From Allolobophora icterica (Eukaryota > Annelida > Clitellata > Crassiclitellata > Lumbricidae), in NCBI GenBank assembly GCA_963556255.1, contig OY744605.1, positions 41,392,444-41,456,443 of the forward strand: a stretch of 64,000 bases of DNA, given 5' to 3'. Position 1 is the first letter of the stretch. Every line of letters begins with the position of its first letter. The notes under the pieces were generated by a model that saw only the letters and a program-made list of their open reading frames with translations, was not told where the DNA came from and did no database searches. The position numbers and the translations under genes were made by a program. This document shows positions 1 through 10,792 of the stretch, in pieces.

Positions 1-17
1 CTGTTCAATCTTCTGGA

Positions 18-501
18 CAGTGGCGGCGATCTTGTCTGAGAGGTGTGTGGGGGGGGGGGGACAAAGTCGGCCACGATCTCGTCGACGACCGTTTGTGGAA
101 AATCTTGCCCCCAAAAAATGTTTCTACCACTTCATCTCCGAAAAATTTCGCTTTCATCTCCGAAAAAAGTTGATGACCTTGTTTTTCTCTCTCTTTTCAC
201 CAATTCATTTTCACCAATTCATCCGCAAAATATCGAGTTCATCTCGAAAAAATTTGATGACTTTTTTTAGTCATTCGCCACGTTTTCCACCTTTTTTCCG
301 TCTCCCAACAATAACCTCATAAATTTTATTTTTACCTCGTCTGGTCAGAAACGCTACGAAAATCCTCACGCGCAATTACATTTCTCCGACTTTTTGGGTG
401 TTTCTTCAAAATGTGGGGGGACAAATGTATGGAGTGTCCCCCCCACTCTTAAAGGTGTGGGGGGACATGTCCCCCCCGCACCCCCTAGATCGCCGCCCAT
501 G
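18..501. mobile_element. Non-autonomous hAT-like element, 484 bp
   Basis: The ends are inverted repeats, CAGTGGCGGCGATC at the left and GATCGCCGCCCATG at the right. The element is flanked on both sides by the 8-bp duplication cttctgga (10-17 and 502-509). An 8-bp duplication with CA(G)...(C)TG ends is typical of the hAT superfamily. The interior is G-run and C-run rich with no credible coding frame. Related copies lie at 35788-36017, near 38736-39003 and near 39735, so this is a small local family. Confidence 0.88.
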
Positions 502-662
502 CTTCTGGATGAATTCGCTAACTCTCCCCAAGGCCTACAACCCCAGAACCACGCCCAAGAACTTGCCGTCGATCAGATGAGCTGCAGTAGCTAAGGCAGA
601 TTGCGACCTGCATCGACCTTCATTGATATTTTCCTCTTTCTCTAGTTTAGAATAGTTGCGTA

Positions 663-858
663 CATAGGCGTTATAATTTGTGGGGTACGAGAGGTACTCG
701 TCCCCCTACTTTTTGGACTGGGGGTACCGTACCCCCACTTTTTGAACAATTCCAAACAATATTTTATTATTGTACATTCCAGAGATCGCAGTCTCAGCCT
801 TGCTTCGTGTATGTAAGAAATTGGTACCCACACATTTTAGACCAAAGTAACGCCTCTG
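663..858. mobile_element. Non-autonomous hAT-like element, 196 bp, in intron 2 of copy A
   Basis: The 8-bp duplication gttgcgta flanks the element (655-662 and 859-866). Ends are CATAGGCGTTA and TAACGCCTCTG. It sits about 20 bp downstream of exon 2 of the left acyl-CoA synthetase copy. The matching place in copy B (about 53410-53433) is an empty site with a single tagttgcata, so the insertion came after the gene duplication. Relatives lie at 2832-2990 and 58975-59173. Confidence 0.9.
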
Positions 859-879
859 GTTGCGTATTAGGAGGCATAC

Positions 880-2140
880 CAATTGTGTAGGATGGATTGA
901 CTGGACTAAAGATGGCACCAGCTGCTAAAATAGCGATCGTTGCAATCGTAAACTGTGGACTGTTGGGACTGAAGATCGTGACGACGTCTCCTTTGCCGAG
1001 GCCGAGTTTCACGAAGGCGCTCGTGACCTTTACTACTGACGTATGCAGCTGCGAATATGTGATCTCCTGACCAGTTGTGCCATCTACCTACACATTAATC
1101 AACAAAATCAACAATTATAATTAATTGTAAGTTCAAAGGATCATGCATGACACGTATGTTCAGCTGGTCTATGTACAAGTCTCTGTCGATCTAGATCTTC
1201 ACTTCATGGATTCACCTTCCAGAGGTATGCCTAGCATTGCCTACATGTATGCTAGCAAAAGATCTATCTACACGTATACTAGCAAAGTTAGAATCGTCCT
1301 TAAACTACAGCGTTTATCGTCATTCCGAATAGGAATGTCTCTCGAACATGTATAGAACATTACGAACGACTAGGGGGCTTGAACCCCCAACCCCTCCGAA
1401 AATTCCCACCCTGGATCTAATTACTTACTTACTGAAATAAACTGCGTGATAGAGATATACCAGCACACGATAGGCCTATACGTATTCCAGCGCTAGTTAG
1501 GCCTACACGTAGTATAAGGAAGGTCTACACGTATACGGTATGCCAACATAAATTGCTTGTATGCATACCGGAACAAGTCATAAGGCCTATGGTAAGATAC
1601 AGTTATCGCTGATTCATTAATTCACATCTCTGATTAAACAGTGCATGAGCCTAACAGAGGCATGGCCTGGGTTGAAGCTGGTGCACAAATACGACAGCAA
1701 TGATCCAACAATCTACCTGTTCAATGTAATCCAAACAACATTGCTATAGCCTATAGGTCTATGCAGTGATGAGAGGCTACATGAGACTGACTTACAAGAG
1801 CCGTTAAGTTGCTGTATTTTTTGAAATTGTTCATGAGGAAATGAGGTAGAGAAATGTTCTCTGGAATGTCTAAATCCGGGTAGGGGCTTCGGATGATATA
1901 GTTATTGCGGCCTTGGTGTAAGTCTGAGTGGTTCTGGTTTCCATTGCTCTGATGCAGTTGTCTCACACATGACACACGAACACGACTCAGGCAACGAAGA
2001 AGGTGATATCTTGATGCGATGTTCTTGGATCCACGACTTGCTAAGGGTGACTGGATGAAGGATGCACCAGACCGAGCGGTTGCACTAAACAACCTTTGGC
2101 ACAACAGGAACTCTGCACAGAGTCCAATCCCATTAGCCAT
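880..2140 (-). CDS. Acyl-CoA synthetase (4CL/luciferase-like), copy A, exons 1-2 only (partial)
   Basis: Exon 1 is 2140-1796 (115 codons from ATG) and exon 2 is 1087-880. Exon 1 ends at a strong GTAAGT donor, exon 2 follows TGTAG, and the next donor is GTATGC. Joined, they read ...[16 protein letters not shown]..., the N-terminal part of an AMP-forming ligase that activates a carboxylic acid with ATP before transfer to CoA. Exon lengths (345 and 208 bp) equal those of copy B at 42934-55346; 105 of 115 and 61 of 69 residues are identical. No stop or frameshift is seen. Exons 3-11, with the ATP-binding and catalytic motifs, must lie left of position 1 or be lost. The N-terminus is rich in Arg and poor in acidic residues, like a mitochondrial presequence. 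Whether the gene is functional cannot be judged from two exons. Confidence 0.85.
1200..1560. repeat. Degenerate minisatellite in intron 1 of copy A
   Basis: Loose repeats of about 30-35 bp carry variants of 'taggcctacacgtatacc agca'. The same repeat type occupies intron 1 of copy B (53760-54010), so the array predates the gene duplication. Around 1365-1410 is a fragment of the right end of the hAT-like family seen at 42388-42677 and 59857-60245 (ending ttcccaccctgg). Confidence 0.6.
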
Positions 2141-2230
2141 CGTCAACAAGATCCCGCTGAAAATAAATTGTTCGTAAATTTTATCAACAGCCTGTAAACC
2201 AGTAGATTAATTTAACTATATGGCAGAATG

Positions 2231-2312
2231 AAGAGATAGAGAAAAAGAGAGACAGAGACAGAGACAGACAGAAAAACAGACAGACAGAGACATACAGAGA
2301 CACACACACACA
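2231..2312. repeat. Purine-rich AGAGAC/ACAC simple repeat
   Basis: Imperfect GA/GACA/CA repeats in the 5' flank of copy A. The apparent SLSLSL reading frame on the other strand is an artefact of the repeat. Confidence 0.8.
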
Positions 2313-2704
2313 GAGCGACGTTGTAGAATCTTCATCAGTTGAGGTTGGTGTGATTGTAAAGCGTTCAGCAGTTTTACCTTTCAATGAATTTATTCTCAAA
2401 ACGTAAGCAGGCTGTAACGCGCAAAACCAAGCCATAATTATATCTTATCGAAATGGAATCAGACATCGAATGTTCACAAGTTTTTGACAATAGACAGATT
2501 TCCAGCGTCGAAAGTTTATAGGCTAATTACTGTCAGCCGGACTGAGACACCGAGGAGCGGACTATGGACATTGTATCTTGTATAAATGGATCTCTTTTTA
2601 TCTCAGGACAAGAAGTTCTAAGTCGCCTTGTAGAACACTATGTAAGAACAAAAACGACAAAAACTCACACATCGACCAGAATGAACTTTGGTCGCTTTCA
2701 TGTT

Positions 2705-2706
<2 letters not shown>

Positions 2707-2779
<73 letters not shown>
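2707..2779. repeat. (TA)n microsatellite
   Basis: Uninterrupted TA dinucleotides over about 73 bases. Reading frames through it encode only Ile-Tyr repeats and are not genes. Confidence 0.97.
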
Positions 2780-2781
<2 letters not shown>

Positions 2782-2831
2782 TGGAGAACCATTGGCCTAT
2801 CAATGCGGAAAGAAGACTATAGAAGTGAATG

Positions 2832-2990
2832 CATAAGCGTAATTTGTGGGGGATATGAGGGGTACCCATACCCAACTTTTTGGACTGGGGGTACCGCATC
2901 TCCACTTTTTAGTTTTACACAATGCCGATCAAATATTTTATTATTGTGCCTTCCCAGAGATCGCAGTCTCCGCCTTGCTTCGCGTGTGTA
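2832..2990. mobile_element. Truncated relative of the 196-bp hAT-like element
   Basis: From 'cataagcgtaatttgtgggg' through 'ttttggactgggggtacc' and 'cagagatcgcagtctccgcc' it tracks the elements at 663-858 and 58975-59173. Only the left end is recognisable, and I found no flanking duplication. Confidence 0.7.
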
Positions 2991-3059
2991 GACAGAGTGC
3001 ACAGTCGTAGACTCGTATAGGTACCACAAAAGTACGAAAGTACTTAGATAGGGTTTACG

Positions 3060-3330
3060 CTGCTACGCAGGTAAACCGAGAGCCAGACGAACTGCGTCAC
3101 AGGCAGTCAGACAGGCAGACTTTCAGCCACACAGGTCACCCGACAGACTGACCGCCGTGACCGGCCCGCAGGCAGCAGGCGCTACAGATCTGGGCCGCGG
3201 CTACACTCTTTTTGGAAAGATCTGGCTGACATCACCCTCACTCTCCGCCTTATATGCTGTCATCTTGGGATGTGGAGTTGTAGGTCAAAGCGCAAGCTTC
3301 TATATGATTCCTTGGTATTTTTCAACTTTG
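3060..3330. repeat. Dispersed repeat, copy 1 (pair with 59466-59700)
   Basis: About 240 bases starting 'gagccagacgaactgcgtca' and ending near 'gcgcaagcttctatat' are nearly the same as 59466-59700. Each copy lies a few hundred bases from a member of the 196-bp hAT-like family. The two copies do not sit at matching places relative to the gene copies, so I read them as copies of an unidentified repeat. No coding frame is conserved. Confidence 0.75.
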
Positions 3331-3367
3331 ACTTTCGACTTAGTCCAACAGCACATTGACTTTACAT

Positions 3368-4622
3368 CAGGGGTTCTCAAACTTTATTTTTATTGTACCC
3401 CCAGGTAAAAAAATCGAGTGTTTGGCGTACCCCCAGCAAAAATTCTTCGTCGACGGCCTATTCATGTTCATATCTAACATACACCATCAATTGAGCAAAG
3501 TTTGTAACAACTATACTCTCGTCTAACTAAATCGCAAAAAATTTCCTGTGCTTGATCCAATGAATGAGGATCTTTTGTAGGGCCTAGGCCTACTTCAGAA
3601 GCTAAATCTTGAATGCGTTGGGAAAGAAGGACTATTCGAAAAAGGAAATAATGTCCAGTTTTTTGGCAGCATTTTGTCCTTTTGTCCCAGCAGACAAGTC
3701 ACAATATCTTTGGCAGCAGGTAATATTAGACTCTCCCCAATCGTGCGCGGTTTCCCTGTTTGAGCTATTTGCAAACTGACCAAATAAGATGCTTCTAATG
3801 CTTGTGAGCTAGCTGCAGTAAACGACTTTAAACTTTTGTCACTTTGTAGCATTTCAATTTTTCTTCGTTTAAAAAAATTCAAGTGGTTTACCTTGAAGAA
3901 GTGAATGTTTTGTATTGAAATGTTGCTGAAGTAGAGAAGGTTTCATTGAATTATTTGACAGTTTTTCACTGCAGATGACATATTGAGGTTTCGGTTCATT
4001 TTCATCACCACACTACGTAAATCCAAAGGATAAAATAGCTCTCATCATACCATTTATAACCTTACACTGCGTATCAGTGCCGTCGTCCTAGTTAGGGTCT
4101 ACTCTGGCGTCTGGAGTGTCAGTCTCGGTAGATTCAGTGCTAACGTTTGCGTTGAGATGTTCTGGCTTTCTCTTAAGCGGTTGTTTTTTCAACCATTTAT
4201 CCATTGTTGGTTTTAAAATAATAATGCTACTTTACAGTATTGTAGTTACTTGTATAATAATTATTTCATGGTATCATGAAAGAACTCATGAAAAAAATAT
4301 ATCAGAAATCTATCATAGACATGGGATAGCTAATCAAAGAAAGATGGGCATTGTCTCATAGAAAATTTAAACTTTTAAGAAAAGGAAGCACATGGTGGAC
4401 GTAGAATAGCTAATCAAAGAAAGATGGGCCTAAACTCAGAAAATTTAAAGAAAAAGAAGCGTATGGTGGACGTGGAATATTGACTTCAATAGACAATAGC
4501 TAATCAAAGAAACTGGGGAATAAACTCATTAAAAAATTCTTTTTCTTCATTTTTTTCGCGTACCCCTTAGCGACACCTGGCGTACCCCTAGGGGTACGCG
4601 TACCACCGTTTGAGAACCCCTG
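3368..4622 (-). mobile_element. hAT element, 1255 bp, internally deleted, with transposase remnant
   Basis: Ends are CAGGGGTTCTCAAAC and GTTTGAGAACCCCTG, perfect inverted repeats, flanked by the 8-bp duplication ctttacat (3360-3367 and 4623-4630). The minus strand at 3882-3595 encodes a fragment with the segments ASYLVSLQIAQTGKPRTIGE and LPAAKDIV, which matches my knowledge of hAT transposases of the ZBED5/FAM200-like group. The catalytic core is missing, so this is a deletion derivative that would need transposase from elsewhere. A short tandem repeat, 'tagctaatcaaagaaa', occurs several times at 4325-4520. Confidence 0.92.
3595..3882 (-). pseudogene. hAT transposase fragment (N-terminal/middle part)
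   Basis: About 60 of 95 codons (KSLKSFTAASSQALEASYLV onwards to LLGQKDK) resemble the conserved block just before the RNase H-like core of ZBED5-type hAT transposases; the last ~30 codons do not. The RNase H-like core and dimerisation domains are absent. It lies wholly inside the element bounded by ctttacat duplications, so it is the relic of that element's own gene. Residue resemblance is from memory of the family, not a search. Confidence 0.75.
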
Positions 4623-4858
4623 CTTTACATTGTAACGTTGTGTGATCTAACCTATTTAGGCTAAACAGGCTCATACTAAGCGTAGACTACAATTCAAGTA
4701 GGTCTTATAAGTCTACCCTTCCAGCATACCCACATCGGGCCCACGGGCGACTGACATCTCTACCACATCGTGTTTTATTTCACGCAAACGTTCCATACAG
4801 CGTACTCTCTTCTAAAGCTTAAGATGGTTAGTTTGCTGTTTAACGACATTGTGTCATA

Positions 4859-4900
4859 ACCACAGAATAGATAAAGCGTACGCTTTATCTATTCTGTGGT
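4859..4900. repeat. 42-bp perfect palindrome without a loop
   Basis: The sequence from accacagaatag to ctattctgtggt is its own reverse complement (21 + 21 bases, centre gcgtacgc). It lies at the edge of a segment (to about 4975, 'gcgtcgccctcttccattat ccaggcttggga') that recurs at about 13250-13340 and looks like a LINE or SINE piece. Such arms could extrude as a cruciform, or be an inverted junction. Confidence 0.9.
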
Positions 4901-5240
4901 CATAACAAAGACAATTAGCGTCGCCCTCTTCCATTATCCAGGCTTGGGACAGGAAGTGGCGGAGTTTAATGCTTAAGAGCCTAGCTTAAGCTTATTATAC
5001 ACAGTTTTCGCCCGATGACCTACTTACTGATTCAAGGTAGCGCCGACAGAACAAGACCAATATTGATCAGATATTAATTTTTGTCATATTTGGCAAACTT
5101 CGCCAAATATGACAAGGCGAAGCACGTATACAATGTGTAGAGGTTAAAGAGTTTCGAGATCCATTTTCTCGGGTCATATTGGCCAGCCCACTCAACCATG
5201 CATTCACTACTCGGCTCACTGCCCTTATTAATCTGTCTGT

Positions 5241-5440
5241 NNNNNNNNNNNNNNNNNNNNNNNNNNNNNNNNNNNNNNNNNNNNNNNNNNNNNNNNNNNN
5301 NNNNNNNNNNNNNNNNNNNNNNNNNNNNNNNNNNNNNNNNNNNNNNNNNNNNNNNNNNNNNNNNNNNNNNNNNNNNNNNNNNNNNNNNNNNNNNNNNNNN
5401 NNNNNNNNNNNNNNNNNNNNNNNNNNNNNNNNNNNNNNNN
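5241..5440. other. Assembly gap (200 N)
   Basis: Exactly 200 N. The round number suggests a placeholder of unknown true size. Reading frames that run through it are not evidence of coding. Just left of it is a short hairpin (5081-5094 with 5102-5115, arms ttgtcatatttggc). Confidence 0.98.
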
Positions 5441-5690
5441 CTTTGGCAGACCGGCAAGAATAGAACTGCAGTACGTCCAAGCCCGTAACGATAAATGAGT
5501 GGACGAAGGTCACTGCCGCGCTGAACGACAGATTGCGTCGCCACAAGAGTTCTAGCTAACGCAGAGAAAGGTTAACAAGTAGAACATGGCTCAGGACTTT
5601 GAACCGTAATAGGCAGGGTAAGGCCAAGGATTTCGCTTGACAGCTGTCGTAAGGAAACTATGGAACAGAGGGACAAGGAATAGTTACGGG

Positions 5691-5827
5691 CATAGGCGCA
5701 GACTGGGGGGAGCCGGGGCACGTGCGCCCCCACAATAATTGAGATGGACTGTACACCCAGTGCAACAAGTGTACAATGAATAACCGAATGCCCCCTCCCC
5801 AATATTTTTGACAAGTTTACGCCAGTG
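5691..5827. mobile_element. 137-bp hAT-like MITE
   Basis: Flanked by the 8-bp duplication gttacggg (5683-5690 and 5828-5835). Ends are CATAGGCGCAGACT and AGTTTACGCCAGTG-like inverted repeats. It is a short member of the family whose 717-bp members lie at 20818-21534 and 34533-35249; a right-end piece is also at 7487-7545. Confidence 0.9.
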
Positions 5828-6419
5828 GTTACGGGTGCATGTGGATACCCTAAGGTTATGCTGCAAATAGTTCTAGAGAAAAGAATATGCAGAGAGGTAG
5901 ACACAGAAACGTACGGACGCATTAGATTAAAACACCGAAGGAATGCGAAAGACAGGGAGACATACGGAGAAGACTTTGGATAGATTTGGGAAATCTTTTG
6001 ACGTCACTGTTAGCTCACTTGGCCAAGGAAAGACATCCATTCAGCATATATCACAGATAGTATATTGAATAGCTGATTGATTGATCGATCGATTGATTGA
6101 CATATCTTAACGCGCTATTTTAAACATACACTATAAGCTTCAAAAGTCTACATAGATCCGATGCATTCTTTTGCTTTTACGAGTTAGGTCCCAGATGGAC
6201 TTCGGCATCCACATTTTATCCGATGTGGGTTATGTATAACCTCAGAAACTCAATATAAAAACAGAGGAAGGGGATTAAATTCTGAAATCAACCCAGGCTT
6301 TTGGAAATCTGTGCAAGGGCTTATTATATATGTGTAGTAGATTAAATGATAGTTAACAGAATAGATAGCCTGCACGGTTTGTTAGATTTGTACATTTGCA
6401 CAATACTTAATGATATTTC

Positions 6420-6948
6420 TACTCACTGAAACGATTTAATGTAGCTCTGCAAACGTCTACTCAACACATATGTAGTCGTTGTTGTAGCAGCTCATAGCTT
6501 ACACGACGTGACTGTACTTTGACTTCAAGTACTTGAACGCAATAACGTTGGCCTCGCAGCTCACAGGCTTGCTCTGCGGATAAGAGTTACGCCTGTCTCA
6601 TGCATACAGCCCCAGCTGCTGATGCCTAAGCCCCAGGCTAGGACGTCGCGATTAACCACTGCAGTCTTGCAGCGATCTGCTCTTCGCTCGGCTGACCAGG
6701 CCGAGCTCTTGGTCCCCAGCACGCGGACAGCCATTAGGGCCTATGCAGCGCCGTTCTTTTTCGGTCGCTGGCCCCGCAACCTGGAATGACCTTCCTGTTG
6801 CACTCCGCCTGGTCCCTATGACTCACTGTACACTGTAGCCTACCTTGTTTCTTACAAACTTGAAAACTATTGTAACTCTCTTTAGCCGTTGTTGGACTAG
6901 GAGCGCTTCTGAGTAGATCACCTTGAAGGGCCGCTATATAAAAGCTCC

Positions 6949-7028
<80 letters not shown>

Positions 7029-7200
7029 CGGTTCATGTAGTCTAACGTGCTTTCAAGTTGTAGCCTATTGCCGCGAAAAATATGTGCCAAGCCAATCTAC
7101 AGAACTGTTCGGCACAATAGTTCTATGGACATATTTCCCGATGCCAGTGTGGCGATTACACCCCACTCAGATACTTTATCGCTATTCAAGTAGGGCCCAC
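6420..7200 (-). promoter_or_regulatory. 5' flank of copy A, homologous to the 5' flank of copy B
   Basis: Blocks such as 'gttgtagcagctcatagctt acacgacg', 'cgcaata(a)cgttggcct', 'gcgattaaccactgca' and 'acagaactgttcggcacaat ag' match 56010-56660 in the same order. This is duplicated sequence upstream of both acyl-CoA synthetase copies and is the best place to look for the promoter or a non-coding first exon. Here it is split by a LINE tail (6690-7027) and lies ~4.3 kb from the start codon, versus ~0.7 kb in copy B. I see no definite TATA box or start site. Confidence 0.6.
6690..7027 (+). mobile_element. 3' end of a non-LTR retrotransposon with (AAT)n tail
   Basis: The plus strand encodes, with frameshifts, RRSFSVAGPATWNDLPVAL, the usual sequence near the end of the LINE reverse transcriptase ORF. 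It is followed by a 'gagcgcttctgag...gccgctatataaaagctcc' 3' end and about 26 AAT repeats (6949-7027). It interrupts the duplicated 5' flank of copy A and is missing from the copy B counterpart (about 56290), so it inserted after the duplication. Confidence 0.75.
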
Positions 7201-7486
7201 TTTATTCTATAATTAAAAATAAGTTAAGTAGGCCTAATAAGTGTAGGCCTACAGGCCATCAAGAATAAAAATTCTGCACAAAAGCCACAAAATCTAAATA
7301 CCTACTTCGATAGGCAGACTATTATTCGAACTAAAGACAATGATAACAGAGATGGCTGTGACAGTGGTGACCGTTGTCATCACCATCTCCGTTATCATTG
7401 TCAATGATACATACATACACGCCTATATATGTAATAGGCCTATGTATATCATGATGTCATCAGTTTTCACGTTCTGCCCCCGCCAC

Positions 7487-7545
7487 CCCCCCCCCAATAT
7501 TTTTGGACAAGTTTACACCAGTGCCCACTACAATTTATCACGTAA
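7487..7545. mobile_element. Right-end fragment of the 137/717-bp MITE family
   Basis: 'ccccccaatatttttggaca agtttacaccagtg' matches the right ends at 5780-5827, 21500-21534 and 35215-35249. The left end is not seen. Confidence 0.6.
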
Positions 7546-8114
7546 ACCGGTTTTAGGTGCACAAGAAATTCTGGTTTAGACGATTGTCAGCATTATCTTG
7601 CCTCTATAGAGCTTATTTGATTACCGCACACGTCTTTCATCTGTTAGAAGATTCTATAGCGCCCGACCGATCACTTACCTGGTCGAGCCACGAACCAAGC
7701 ATGGCAACCATCAAAGCCACGTCAACAACATCCGTAACCGATGCGTTGAATACAAGCGCAGGTTCCCCAGAAACAGCTGCTTCATGGCTTCATGCATATG
7801 CATCATATGGAAATGAATTAAAGTACGCATAGCGTAGGCTACAACCAATTAGGCTATAATTATATAGGGATTGTCGAAATATTGTGCCTTGACCAGCAGA
7901 AGTAGGCCAATGAGATTAATAGACCTATATTTGGCATGTGTATACAAACGGCAACAGCTGCAGTACCAGTACCAGCAATCTTCTTATGCAACGACGATCA
8001 ATGTAGATCTTTAGCTATAGATATTATAGCGCAACACGAAGAAACGTTGATATTTTGCGGGAACACTTTCCATCATGATATATTATTTATGGGTTAAAAA
8101 GACACGTCTGTATG
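7546..8114. other. No gene recognised
   Basis: Reading frames here reach at most 91 codons and have no family resemblance or splice context I can defend. Composition is ordinary AT-rich intergenic DNA with taggccta motifs. Confidence 0.6.
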
Positions 8115-8122
8115 GTCTTACT

Positions 8123-9327
8123 CAGTCTTGTTGTCCTCGAGACCAAGGTCTTGGTCTCGAGTGCACTCGAGTTCGTTTCTAAAAGTCTTGGTCTTGGTCT
8201 TGGTCTTGAGGTTCAAGGTCTTGGTCTTGGTCTTGAGGTTCAAGGTCTTGGTCTTGGTCTTGAGGCTCAAAGTCTTGGTCTTGGTTTTGCAAGACCAAGA
8301 CCAAGACTTTTGACAATATGAACAGTCATTTAACAAAACGCAAAGATTAAAAAATTTATCCAATAATTACTAATACAATTGCTTTAGTATTTACACGGTG
8401 TGAGTGAGGCTTTACTGTTGTTTTGGACATTTATTTTGACTTCCGGTTATTTACCATGCAATGATTTCAAAACAGACTTACAATTTGTACATTTACACCC
8501 GGTACTTGAAAAGCTGCTCTGTGTGCCAGTGAATTCAGCACTGTAGAACGTATTTTTCACATAGCAGAATTTTTATGAGGCCCCACAGATCACGTCTTGG
8601 TCAGAAAATTCTGAGCGAATTGGTTTTTATAAAATGCAACAGGCAGTTGCAATAACATTTCGTATGAAGGACTTTTGTAAATACGAATTCGGAATTCTAT
8701 GCAGTCTGCATGTAGAGTTGTTTTGTTTGAATAAAATAAAAGATTCATGTTGTAATTAAAATAGCGAGTAGTCCGACTTGACAATTTTATTATTAAGGAA
8801 TAGAAGTTTGGATATGGTTGTGATTTCTTGGGTATTTTTTCGATTTTGGTCTTGAGTTTCAAAGTCTTGGTCTTGGTCTTGAGGTTCAAGGTCTTGGTCA
8901 GTGTTTAATCTAGTCCCCCTCTTCTGGGAGGGGAAATCAGGTTTCTGGGGGGACAAGCCAATTTTTCAGACTTTTTAAACTTTCATCTTCAAAAAAAGTT
9001 GATGACCTTTTTTTTTTAGTCATTCGTTGATTTGATGACCTTTTTTTAGGAATTCGTCTCTCACGGGGGGAAAACCATATATCACCATGTATCCTGGGGG
9101 GATTTGCCTCCTAAAAAGCTCTAAACCTTATAATATTGCCGGCCTCTGGGTGGGAAACATCAATCCTGGGGGAACTTCCCCCCAAAGACGTCTAGATTAA
9201 ACACTGGGTCTTGGTCTTGGTCTTGGTCTTGAGGTTCAAGGTCTTGGTCTTGAGGTTCAAGGTCTTGGTCTTGGTCTTGAGGTTCAAGGTCTTGGTCTTG
9301 AGGTTTAAGGTCTTGACAACAAGACTG
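8123..9327. mobile_element. Non-autonomous hAT-like element, 1205 bp, rich in GGTCTTGG repeats
   Basis: The terminal repeats CAGTCTTGTTGTC and GACAACAAGACTG are perfect 13-bp inverted repeats, flanked by the 8-bp duplication gtcttact (8115-8122 and 9328-9335). Beneath both ends are tandem units of about 27 bp, 'ggtcttggtcttgaggttca' plus a few bases (8180-8285, 8845-8900, 9207-9312), a subterminal repeat arrangement typical of hAT transposase binding regions. A second element is nested at 8899-9206. Long QDQDQD or TKTKTL frames here are repeat artefacts. Confidence 0.93.
8899..9206. mobile_element. Nested 308-bp hAT-like MITE
   Basis: Ends CAGTGTTTAATCTAG and CTAGATTAAACACTG are perfect 15-bp inverted repeats. 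The element sits within a ggtcttggt repeat of the host element; the same 9 bases occur on both sides, so the exact duplication length is ambiguous. It inserted after the host element's internal repeats had formed. Confidence 0.9.
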
Positions 9328-9335
9328 GTCTTACT

Positions 9336-10792
9336 TGATGAGGGATGCAGGACTGAAGCTGTCGGCTGCTGCTGCAGAACGAACACGTCGCTTCCAACTG
9401 TGTCGGCGTCGCTTCTCCTCGAAGCAGCGATGGCTTCGGCTGCTGCTGCTGCTGCTGCAACTGCTGCTGTTAATGATGCTACAGATGCTGACGTGTGTCG
9501 TTGTCCGTAGATGTAGATCTTTGTTATTGATCTGCTCTTGGGGAGAGCGTGGGTGTCAACCACGCAACGACCTGAACGGCACTGCCATATGCAGGCGTGT
9601 ACCTCCTTATATAAGGCGTGGTGTACTCTAAGCGAGGTTCTGCTGTTATACAAGAGTTTGGTTAAAGTAACACTGGGCTGAAAATTAACGGCTACTTTGC
9701 ATTATAAGGCCATCCTGCCACCATACCCACATGGAGCCCATATGGAACTCCAATATGGGACCCATTGTAGAGCTCATATAGGTCACACCTAATGCCAATG
9801 GACATGGATGCTGGCAGGGCCGTAGCTATAGCTGCCATAGGTCTAACAAAACGCAGGTTGTCTCTTCCTCCTCGATACAAGTGACGCGGTATTCACCTGC
9901 TACCTCGTTGATCTATATTGGGCCTACTTTAACACCTACACGAGCTGGGGTGCTTAATGCCGCTGAATCAAGGTCACTGGGCTGTTAATCAGCCAGCATG
10001 CTCAAAGTACTAGTGGGCAGTGGCCCGGGAACATTTTAAAGTTGTACGACCCAACCTAAGCCAAGTAGGCTACAGTCCTAGGGTGGATAGAATTATACAT
10101 TACTCTTGTATAAATCATACATTACATATATACAGTGACTCTTCTAGTTATCAGAGCAGTGTTCGCCAACTGACATATGCGGTGCTCCAAATGACCTTTA
10201 ACATCACAGAGACTAGCACAGATGGGATGGGCGCCTAACAGGCTGCCATGCGTCATTCTATCTGTCATCGGTCAGTAGTCGATTTTTAATTTGCTATTAT
10301 CTTGTATAATTGCTTGCGGAGTTCCAACCAGGTTATCGTCAATAAACGATATATATTTATATGTATCCAGTGGCGTAGCTATAGGTATTTGGGCGCCCGA
10401 GGCGAGCGACAGCAATCGCCACTCCCAATATAATTTTTATTTAACTTAAAACGGCAATTTAGAGAAACATCGTGTGTTAAACGTTAATAGAGGACATAAT
10501 ATGCCGACAGGTACCATAAAACTTTTCGAACTTTGATAGCTACAGTCTGAGAATTTCAACGAAATTCATGGAAGCAGCCGAATTCATGCAGCGGGAAGAA
10601 CTGCAAGGTGTCAAAGTCTCAGCTGTGCTTACATGGCAGAAAGTAATTCAACAGGATTGGATCATTTTGCTGAGCGAACGTTCGTAATTACAACACGGAG
10701 ACTGGATAGTGTCAACAGAATCTGAAGAACTAGGGCCGAATGGAAAAGTCTACTTCAATACTTGACCAATCCAGTTGGAGAGTAGCCTAATC
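9336..10792. other. No gene recognised; CTG/GCT-rich patch and repeat scraps
   Basis: At 9360-9480 there is a GCT/CTG-rich patch giving Ala or Leu runs in all frames. At 9718-9800 are degenerate repeats of 'cccatatggaactccaatat'. At 10369 a hAT-like left end (cagtggcgtagctata) starts, but I cannot find its right end. No defended coding region. Confidence 0.55.

Noticed and set aside
5067..5546. Long open frames on both strands
   Set aside because: They run through the 200-N gap; most of their length is undetermined sequence.
7557..7832. 91-codon plus-strand frame
   Set aside because: No splice sites, promoter or family resemblance; the length is expected by chance.
8112..9653. Frames with TKTKTLNLKTKT and QDQDQD repeats
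   Set aside because: They arise from GGTCTTGG repeats inside a non-autonomous transposon with defined ends.
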